From assembly GCA_034440575.1 (NCBI GenBank), contig JAOTOL010001564.1:1116001-1180000 (forward strand): a DNA stretch of 64,000 nucleotides, in the 5' to 3' direction. Under the pieces are notes generated by a model, which was given only the letters and a program-made list of their open reading frames with translations, was not told the DNA's origin and made no database searches. Shown here piece by piece: positions 55,651 to 64,000 of this stretch. A program made the translations under genes and the position numbers. This DNA comes from Imbricaverruca yamaguchii (taxonomy: Eukaryota > Arthropoda > Thecostraca > Neoverrucidae). Within the stretch, counting starts at the first letter, position 1; each line of letters starts with the position of its first letter.

Positions 55651-56773
55651 TGAATCTAGATGTGAGCGGACTATAACTTGGTGGGCATGGTGCTAAGCAG
55701 GGACTAGTGTATGAATAGGTTGAATTTTGTCTTTAAAGAAGTGGAGCATCATTCAAAAGAGCTTTTTTCAAGAAGAATGTTTGGATCGGTGCATATCTTT
55801 GTAAAGCAATTATCTACGTGAGAAGCGACGGCGAAAGAGTAGGAACTAAAACGAAGAATTGTATCGTAATCGGTGAATTCACTCCGAAAATAATGGCATT
55901 TGCTGATCACTGAGGAATCCCTTCAAAATGAAAGAGGGTTGAAGACGAAGTAAACAAAGTAAGCAGAGTAAAATCACATTAGGTGACAGTTTCTTTCCCA
56001 AAATACATATATCATTAGCCTAATGGTGTTGCACAGTGAATACTCAGCATGCCGTTAGCTTCGTCTCCCGTCCTCTCTTCTTCTCCTCCCTGGCCGAACA
56101 AGATTCCGTCACCTCTGGGATGCAAACTTGATGTGTACATAAAATGCTACTTCTACCATTTCCCTGAAACGGCTTACTACAATCAAATAAACAGCACTCC
56201 AATCGAGTCTAAAGCTTCGATCGGTGCTTTGGTGCGCCCCACATTGGGCATGCATGCTATCCACGGTCGGTGTCTCGACTGACTGAGAGGAATCGAACTT
56301 GGTGCGGTGCTGTCATTCTCGGAGGTGAAGTAATCTCCTGGCATCCTCCCAGCCGCCATAAAATATGGCTGGTTATACATTCACTACCATTGTGCCGTGA
56401 GCTCGGGCCAGATTGGGAAATTATATCTGTTGGCTCGCTCAGTATGCCCGCTGCGATTTGAAAATGACAGCTCAGCAGCCCGCGGATGGTTTCCTTTGTT
56501 GCGTTGACTGGAAAGTAAATGTTTGGCCTACTCTGCGGGTGCTCGTGGATAAAGCATGGCCGGCCGACAATCCTTATTGAGCCACGACGAGAGACCCGAA
56601 TGCTGTTGAACTCAAGGACGCTGACGGTCGGGTCGAGCTTTATTCGCCGGGAAGTTGTTTACGTCCGACAATGCGGGCAAATCAAATCGGCCGCTGAGTG
56701 ACACGTTGAGAGGCGGCCGCGACCAGCGCCATCTGTGTACGGCAGTTGGATGCAAATGAGGCAGGGCGGACGC
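55651..56773. other. No gene recognised
   Basis: AT-richer DNA. The frames at 56049-56282 and 56270-56461 have no known domain. Confidence 0.45.
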
Positions 56774-57100
56774 GGTCGTGTTGTGCGGACGGTCGGGGAG
56801 GGGGGGGGGGGGGCGGCGCGCGCCAAGCCAAGTCACCCCGCCTCCCGTCAAAGTCGCGGTCGTAGCCGCCCACACACTGCACGGAGCAGGTATCCGCTCC
56901 GCTCCGCCGGCGGTGCGGTGCAGGGCACAGCGGCCGCCGGTCGTGTTGTGCGGACGGTCGGGGAGGGGGGGGCGCCAGGCCAAGTCACCCCGCCTCCCGT
57001 CAAAGTCGCGGTCGTAGCCGCCCACACACTGCACGGAGCAGGTATCCGCTCCGCTCCGCCGGCGGGGCGGTGCAGGGCACAGCGGCCGCCGGTCGTGTTT
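56774..57100. repeat. ~165/152-bp tandem duplication
   Basis: GGTCGTGTTGTGCGGACGGT begins the first unit, and the same sequence begins a second about 165 bases later (56941 region). GGTCGTGTT ends the block at about 57093-57100. The units differ mostly in the length of a G run and an adjacent GCGGCGCGCG insertion. A CGCCTCCCGTCAAAGTCGCG segment is identical in both. Confidence 0.93.
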
Positions 57101-58335
57101 GGCTGCAGTTTAGAATATCATACACGGCTAAATCATGAAGTAAAATAAGCGTTAACAAGCAGCATTAACCACTGGATAGCGCCAAGTTAGAAAGAGAGCG
57201 TGAGTCCTCGTTATATGATAGAGACTCGCGATAACGTCGTGTAGATACCGTCACGGACGGCGATGAGGGTGAGCGTCAACGCGAGGAAGTTGAAGCATGT
57301 GTGTATTTCACACTGTTGGAATTTTTAGCGCTGCGACGATTAATACGACAATTAACATGCTGTTTTACGTGAGCATTTACATTTGTCTCGACAATGCTAA
57401 AAACAGAACATGAATAAAAACAATATTTCGATCACAATTCTTCATCAAACGACGTAAAACAATTCGACACACATTTTTCAGTCGATTAATGATAATGTGT
57501 GGTAAAAGTAACCCCATTAATGGCATGCCTTCTCTATCAATTCAGTGATAATTTGGAGGAAAACGCCAAGAGTCGCCTTATAAGCATGCATCTAAATACT
57601 CTAAATACTCCAAATATCATAAATGCTCCAAGTGCTTTAATACTCTAAACACTCTGAATATCCTATGGTTTAGCGCAATTCAAGCAACACCTGGCACATG
57701 ATGCATGTGCATTATCTTCCGACAGGCGGAAAATGAGCCAGTCGCCTAATCAACGAGTTTCAGGCACGATGCGGAAGCGGATTTCAGACCCCATGCACTA
57801 TGCAGTAACGTGCTGATTAATTCGCTTACCTCTCGTGTTAATGTATTTTATTAATGACTCGTATGGTGGTGTCACCAATAAAGTGGATAATGCATGATAA
57901 CCTAATTCGCGCTTACTTTCAGTTGCTTCTCCAATTAATGAGGTTTGTTCTTTCGCTTTATTTCACGGCAACTGGAATATAAAAACTGCAAACATGCTGG
58001 ATCGAAGAAAAACTTCGTTTGAGGAGGAAAATGTGAAGGCAGCGGAGGGAGACCCAGAGCTGAATCGCTGGCAATTTTCACAAATATGTAGCTGGCACGG
58101 TGAAGGGATTCCCTTAAAAGAACCCAGTGGAGGGTGAGGATTGTGGAGTGAGGTGATTTCGCAAATGGCTAGCAACATTAAACTTTCCGGGAGAGCTGGC
58201 AGGCTGGCTGGTTCGGCTGGGGAGCTCGGGTGAGGCTCCAGAACTGTCGGACTTTCCCCGACCCCAGTAGGGAAGTGGGGGGACTCACCAACACAATGTT
58301 AACACGATCAAATGCTAAAGCTATCCTAGGTCAAT
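57101..58335. other. No gene recognised; ~10-bp AT-rich repeats near 57590-57660
   Basis: CTCTAAATA/CTCCAAATA words recur about seven times near 57590-57660. The rest is AT-rich and featureless to me. Confidence 0.45.
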
Positions 58336-58399
58336 CAGAGACAGCATACGGCTAAATGACCTCGCAGTCGGTGCGCCCTTAAGCCCAGAGACAGCATAC
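58336..58399 (+). mobile_element. Ultra-short retroposon 3' end, copy 4, with perfect 14-bp target duplication
   Basis: CAGAGACAGCATAC at 58336-58349 and 58386-58399 encloses only 36 bases (58350-58385), beginning GGCTAAATGACC and ending GTGCGCCCTTAAGCC. It lacks the left side of the outer stem and the AACTAAC-type tail of the other copies. Confidence 0.85.
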
Positions 58400-58738
58400 T
58401 GAAATTAACATTTTGTGTGACCTTCACCAGATTTGACCTGGCTTGGACGAAGCATTTTACTACTGAAGCACGTGCCAGCTATTATAGCTTCCAGCTACCA
58501 GCTTACCAGCAATCAACACACACAAGTCGATATTGCAAGTGATGGCGTGAGGAAAAACTACATGTTCTTTCGCATATGTACCAAGGTGCAGTTGCGCAAG
58601 GTACTACCAGGGTACTATGATGATGAAGTTATCACCATAATACCCTCGTAGTAATGCTGATGTTAGAGATGGGATTTCTCACCAGCGAAGGTGGTCCAGG
58701 CCCTTATTTTCAGGACATATTCATAGATAGGGAAAAGA
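58400..58738. other. No gene recognised
   Basis: Between the ultra-short retroposon copy 4 and the 153-bp duplication. Nothing identified. Confidence 0.45.
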
Positions 58739-59039
58739 GAAAATGACGACATAACATTCGCAAGGTGCCAGACCGGGAGGTCCGGATCTCCAGACCTACC
58801 CGGGTTCTGCATGTATGATTAATAATATTATAGCAAAGCATGGTAAGCATGATATCATGCAATGATGACCTGATAAAACTGATAGGTTGGGGAAAATGAC
58901 AACTTAGCATCCGCAAAGTACCAGACCAGAGGGTCCGGATCCCCCGACATTCCCGGCTTCTCTGTGTATGACTAATAATATATCCAAGCATGGTAGGTAT
59001 GATGAGACGATGCAATGATGACCTGATAAAACTGATTGA
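58739..59039. repeat. 153-bp tandem duplication
   Basis: GAAAATGAC begins units at 58739 and 58892. Both share CCAGACC, GGTCCGGATC, AAGCATGGTA and GATGACCTGATAAAACTGAT and differ by scattered substitutions, so the duplication is not recent. Confidence 0.9.
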
Positions 59040-59465
59040 TACAGTCACGGCAGTGGATGGACACTACCATCCCATAAGGAAGGAACCACCGTTTGTCACT
59101 TCGTCGGGTCATACAAACGTGAACTCTTGCGCGTCGGTACTCGATCGAGAAACTCGGCAGGTCAGGAAGCGTGCAAGCTTAAGAAAAAAACCTTGACATG
59201 CAAGTAACTCACTCTAGGAAATTTGCACGCGCGCATTCACGCATGCTAGTGCCAAGCGCAGCTGCGGATGGGTGAGGTGGTTGATCACCAGGCCCTCGAC
59301 GGACCGGCCGTCGGGCGGGTGGGCGGCGACCAGACCCCGTCACGGGAGTCACCCGGCGGGTCCCGTGCGGTGTCGATGACCTGCTCGGATTACCGTCACG
59401 TCGCTGCCGTCGGCCGACCCGGACACGTCGGTGTCGGTCCCGCCTGAACTCCGCGTCCGCGCACC

Positions 59466-59551
59466 ACGTCGGTGGCCAGCTGGGCCGGCGTGTAATCCGC
59501 AGCGTCTTACGTCGGTGGCCAGCTGGGCCGGCGTCTAATCCGCAGCGTCGC
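59466..59551. repeat. 43-bp tandem duplication
   Basis: ACGTCGGTGGCCAGCTGGGC starts units at 59466 and 59509, differing at about three positions. Confidence 0.92.
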
Positions 59552-61828
59552 CTCCGCTGACCTCGTCGCCGTGGCCCCCAGCTAGCCCAGTGTCGTGACC
59601 GCCGCTGCCCTTGGTAGCGTGACCTCAGATGAGCTCGGTGTGGTTTCCTACGGTCGCCTCGATGGCACGGCCTCGTTGACCTCGGTAGTATGACACCCAC
59701 TAACCGTGGGAAGTGCACTGCGCGTGCAAGTGCTGCCGTCGCCGTCCAGCGGTGTTGAAGTCATCGCTAACGGTGTTGACGTCATCGCTAGCGAGAGCGA
59801 CGGGTGACAGACGTGGCATCTTTTTGTGCATAGCTAATGTGCCTATGTGGACGGCGCTGGGTTCGAAGTTGGATGCACGAGAGGCACAACATTCCAATTG
59901 GAGCTTGGTGTAAGAGTAAGAGCTCTTACCACGGGAGTACGAGCTCGGATTAAGGGCCTCAGCTTCGTGTCCTATGAAAGTGGATGTGCAACAACGAAAA
60001 TACCAGACGCAGAGATGGCGTTGTCGGCATGGGAAGAGAGCAGCTGCTTGTCCGCGATTGCCAGGCCGAGAGGACAGGCATGAATGGCAGACGACCACAA
60101 CATAGGAAGAAGATTACGAGTGCAGGTGCAGTCTGACTTGCAGCACGTGCGGCTGCATTTTAGGCCTCCTGTCCTTAGTCGATGCAGAATAGGTGCGTAA
60201 TTATGTGCTTTTAGCACTGTCGCAGTTTCCGGTAGCTGTTGCGATTCGCGCGATTAGTGATTCTGCACGGGGTGGACACCGGTCGGCAGTGTCCAGCCTG
60301 TCGATCAACGTGCACGGCAGCGCACGGCGCCGATCCTTGGTCAGGATCAGGCGACGTCAGAGCGTCGGTGGTCCTCCGCCGGCAGAGCGGCTGTCGCCAT
60401 ATCGAGATGCATGCATAGTGGATAGCCGGCGCCGGTGACGGGGGCGTCTTTACTCTGAATTGCAGATGCGAGTCCATCGGCGACAGAGATCCGATCCGGG
60501 AGCGGTCTTCGGCCGCACGTCACACGTCCCAGAAGCCATTTGGCGAGCGTTCGTGGAAATGATTTCAAATCGTCGCGTCGTTGGTGTCCCAGCCGACAAT
60601 GCTGACAAGATTGAACATGCAGTTAAGCAAAACTTGCGCCGACAAATGGATAAGCTCGTGTTTGGCAGCTGAGTGTGATGCGCATTTATAGCTGTGACTG
60701 CCTTTCAAAGGGATCTAGAGGAATATTTAGTTTGGTGATCTTGGTGGCGGGTAAAAAAAGTTGAGTCAAGCGCGAATCATGTATGCTACGCGGTGCACGG
60801 AACACCGATCTGCAACCCCCCCCCTCCCACACACACGCACACGAAGCGAACAGGAGATTGGATGAAGTGTATATCTGAACAGGAAAACTGAAAAGGAAAT
60901 AATTCAATAGCGGGAGAGTGGATCGTTGAATGAAGGGCGGGGACAGAGAGGAAGACATAAAAAACAGAACGGAAAAGACAAAGAGAGAGAAAGAGAGAAC
61001 AGAGCGTGTGAGAGAGAGAGAGAAGATGGGTAGTGGAGGAGGTGGGACACATACGCAGGGCATCCGACGATCATGATTCAGAGACTTAGTAAAACCTTCA
61101 GCGGCTGTGACGGCTGTTTGGCCGGCGCTGCGTCCAGCTGGGCCCGCTGTGGCCGGTCGGTTGGTAGCGATGCGGTGGCGCGGCCCTAATCTCTGGGCCG
61201 CATCAAACATTAGCGCCCCCCACCCCCCACAATCCGCCATCACCACCACCGCCGGGAAGATGATGGCTGACTGATCGGCGGATAGTCATGGCCACCGCGG
61301 CCGCCGCCATCGTCAGTGGTCAAAGTCCCTCAGACATCCATCATTTCGGCACCGTTTAAAAGTAACAGCGGGGCCTGTGGGCTGCCAGTATTTACCGCCT
61401 GGCTGCGAGCCCCCTCCTCCACGTACATAAACACACCATCTTCCCTCCCCATGCGCCGTGGGGTCATACACTGGGAGGTGGCCACATGCCGGGTGGGTCG
61501 GGTGTGGTCAGAGACGCACCGCCCGCCCGGCGACCTCACGCAGGCGAGAGGTCACCGGGTGGCTGCTGCTGCTCCTCGCTGTCGGCGGCGCACGCAGAGG
61601 TCGTTGCACGTATCGGCGCAACTGGAGGATGCCGGGCCCATGCAGGCGCGTGTACTGAGCAGCCGGGCGTGCGGAAGAACCGAGCGACAGCCGGCCGACA
61701 AAAACGCGAAAATCATCCACTGACTGGCACACAAGACCCGGATGAAGAGAGATGAAGAGTGATACGGAGGGAGCTGACAGCGGGACGTGCGACAAAACAT
61801 TGCGGCCTTTTCCTCGCGCATAGTAGGT

Positions 61829-61850
61829 CAGCAGCAGCAGCAGCAGCAGC
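61829..61850. repeat. (CAG)7 run
   Basis: Seven uninterrupted CAG triplets. No surrounding coding frame is convincing. Confidence 0.95.
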
Positions 61851-61890
61851 AAGCCTCCTTCGAGTGAGGACGGATCGGTATCTAACGCGC

Positions 61891-62010
61891 GTGGAAATTG
61901 GCGGTACAGCTCAATACATCCCACAGGCCACCGTTGAGACTCTGCCCTGTCGCTGTGGAAATTGGCGGTGGATCCCAACACTTCCGACAGGCCATCTGTG
62001 ATATCATGCC
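61891..62010. repeat. ~64-bp diverged duplication
   Basis: GTGGAAATTGGCGGT occurs at 61891 and 61955, followed in both by a similar sequence with ACAGGCCA. Confidence 0.7.
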
Positions 62011-62079
62011 TTTGCTTCGGCTGCACCTCGACGATGCACACGGGGCACATTGACAACACTGGTTCAGCTTCAGCGGTAC

Positions 62080-62400
62080 CTCGATCACACCCTATTGCAC
62101 TACAGCGCCACGCTCATAACACCCATGTGGCATTCCAGTGGCACCCGACTGCAGCCCAAGGGCAGGCGAACGACACCCTGGTAGCATCCCAGCGACACTC
62201 CATTGACACGTCACTGTCATCCCAGCTTGGCGGTCATATCCCATCTACACCCCAGACACACCCCATTGGCACCACGAGCGGGATCGGCTCACCGCAGCGG
62301 CACCCCATCGGCACCCCATCGCCACTCGATCGGCACCCCGGCGGCTCTCTGGCACCACACGGACGGCACCCCAGCGCACCCCAGTGGCACCCCGCGCGGC
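62080..62400. repeat. Degenerate CAGCGGCACCCC-type repeat
   Basis: Words such as GGCACCCCATCGG, CAGCGGCACCCC and GGCACCCCGGCGG are frequent, most densely at 62290-62400. The left part is more diverged. Confidence 0.65.
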
Positions 62401-62921
62401 GCGGCGCCGCGGCGGGCCGGCAATTTGCATTCCCGAACACGATTTCTGACTTATAGTCGGCGCCGTAAATAAGCTGGGGGGCCGGCGGCGGGGCGGCCCG
62501 GCCGGCCAACAAAAGCCGGCATGTGCGCGGCCAGTCGGCGCGCCGATGTAAATCAGCGGTCGACACCGGCTCGCCGGTCAGGTGTCAGTTCAGGCCGGCG
62601 CCGCCATCGACGGCGCGCCGGTCACAGTCGACCCCTGCCGACCCGCCGCCGTGTCAGTGGCCCGGCCAGGGCCGCTGTCAGCGACGCGCGTCACAACTGC
62701 TGAGAGGCTCATCGCTGCGGCTGCTGAGACAGGCCGCAGCCGGTGTCAGCGGTATGTGTCAGAGCCGTTTCCAGGGCAGACGTGCCGCCGACACAGATGT
62801 CAGCCCTGTCACCTGGGCAGATCGGAGCCGCTGCCGGAGCAAGTGGTCAAACAGGTGGCATGACTTGATGAAGCAGCCACCAGGCCCAGCCTAACATTCA
62901 GGTCCTGGATCGCGCAAGAGT
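62401..62921. other. No gene recognised
   Basis: GC-rich to about 62850, then AT-rich. Nothing identified. Confidence 0.45.
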
Positions 62922-62922
62922 G

Positions 62923-62967
<45 letters not shown>
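62922..62967. repeat. (TA)n/(TG)n microsatellite
   Basis: TA dinucleotides with one TACATA interruption pass into a short TG run. Confidence 0.95.
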
Positions 62968-63726
62968 TATTTTATTTTTGTTTATTTGTAACCATGCCGT
63001 TCTCTGGTGATTGAGATCAGGAATAAATCAATGCATTTTTTATTTCATGCCATGACTTCAAGCTTAGAGGAAGGTGAAACAGACCAATCGATGATGAAAA
63101 TTGAAATGCATGCATAAAAAGAGTGGAACTATCTACCTACCTTGCGCTTTGCGTTCAGCATACCGGACCTTTTTGCATATAATTATATGCTCGCTCGCTC
63201 TTTTCACAATTATAATTGTTGTGGGCGTGGGAGCGAGTGGGTAAGGTTAGTTGCTTACTGGACGTCAGAACTAAAAGGAAGAATTTGTGGTTCGTGAAGT
63301 GTTTGTGAGTTAGAGGTGTTCGCGTTTGAGTAGCTTTAGCCGTGTGCAAATATATTATAGTGAATGGAGCCACTAAAACATTTTCCATGACTTTAACGTG
63401 GGACCCAGAGACATTGGATGACCGGAAATGGTCTTTCGTGGAAAGCACCATTGCATAACATTTATAAACACTGCGAATGTTGAGAATGTTGAGGCCCCAT
63501 GAAAGGGTGGGACCCATACATGTGGTCGCATATTTCATCTTACCTCTGAATTGAAGTAGGGTATAAAAGGTATGGCTACACTCATACGAATTCTGAGTTC
63601 ACTTCATCGTAGTTTTATACTAATATCTGGTGTAGCAATGCCATTACATACAACCCTAAGATGTGAAAAGTTCGATTTTGTCCAATGCTGACCTTTAACT
63701 TGACCTGAAAGCTCACCAATAAGCTT
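62968..63726. other. No gene recognised; candidate core promoter near 63562
   Basis: AT-rich. No coding frame of interest follows the TATA motif within the window. Confidence 0.4.
63562..63600 (+). promoter_or_regulatory. Candidate TATA-type core promoter
   Basis: TATAAAAGG at 63562-63570 is followed about 30 bases later by TGAGTTC, a loose initiator. The spacing is right for a TATA promoter, but any transcript would run into unremarkable sequence. Confidence 0.25.
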
Positions 63727-63867
63727 AGGGAGCGGTTAGGGGGCGGCCAGGGAGCGGTCATAGGGAGCGGTCATAGGGAGCGGTCATAGGGAGCGGTCAA
63801 GGGGCGGTCAGGTAGCTGTCATAGGGCGCGGCCAAGGAGCGGTCAGGGAGCAGTCATAGAGAGCGGA
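63727..63867. repeat. 13-bp GGGAGCGGTCATA repeat
   Basis: Three exact units near 63760-63800 surrounded by diverged units (GGGCGGTCAGG, GGAGCAGTCATAG) to 63867. Confidence 0.88.
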
Positions 63868-64000
63868 TGTCGGATGTCAATGAAGAGAGTGCATCCCAAG
63901 CAAGGTAATCATATTTGGTCCGTGCTTCTAGCTATGGGGTTGAATGGGGAGGGAGTAGCAGCTCCTTGCCGTGCCCCAATTCGGTTCCGGACATTGTCCA
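63868..64000. other. No gene recognised
   Basis: Window end. Nothing identified. Confidence 0.4.

Larger units (their letters stand above)
59040..62079. other. 3 kb without a recognised gene
   Basis: Contains the small duplications at 59466 and 61891 and the CAG run at 61829. The frames at 59209-59718, 60686-61249 and 61508-62059 show no domain I know. A/G-rich DNA with GAGAGA runs lies at about 60950-61030. Confidence 0.45.

Overview
The window looks like nuclear DNA of an arthropod. It holds one long intronless Toll-family receptor gene of the type found in insects and crustaceans, a relic of a multi-copy arthropod gene family, and pieces of several eukaryotic transposon classes. CpG-rich, minisatellite-laden DNA fills most of the rest. 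A crustacean, possibly a barnacle, is my guess; no marker here settles the species. I see no prokaryotic features, and no rRNA or tRNA gene that I can support.

Layout: 1-4900 is gene-poor and contains two perfect or near-perfect hairpins and, at 3373-4130, a fragment I read as a Penelope-like element. It has 221/220-bp inverted arms, a 13-bp target-site duplication and a hammerhead-ribozyme-like core in each arm. 4.9-6.5 kb is minisatellite plus a (CGG)n run. 7586-7888 is a hAT-like MITE. 12.1-15.5 kb is a composite repeat block: two arrays of a TACGTA-centred ~16-bp unit, one of them a giant imperfect palindrome, flank the ORF1 (RRM plus CCHC knuckles) of a broken non-LTR retrotransposon. 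18.2-19.8 kb is a 30-bp satellite of about 53 units. 22.9-24.1 kb is a lightly damaged copy of an uncharacterised arthropod multi-copy gene. 24-30 kb is quiet. 30.2-31.3 kb is simple and tandem repeat.

The only convincing intact gene is at 34254-37841, a 1195-residue Toll-6/7/8-class receptor with signal peptide, LRRs, two LRRCT cysteine blocks, an LRRNT, one membrane span and a cytoplasmic TIR domain. A consensus splice donor begins one base after its stop codon.

From 39.8 to 64 kb the sequence is a chain of CpG-rich DNA and many unrelated minisatellites. It also holds four ultra-short insertions (36-64 bp) of one retroposon 3' end, three of them with clear target-site duplications. The genes do not form a pathway. 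The region reads as one immune/developmental receptor gene inside a repeat-rich accessory landscape.
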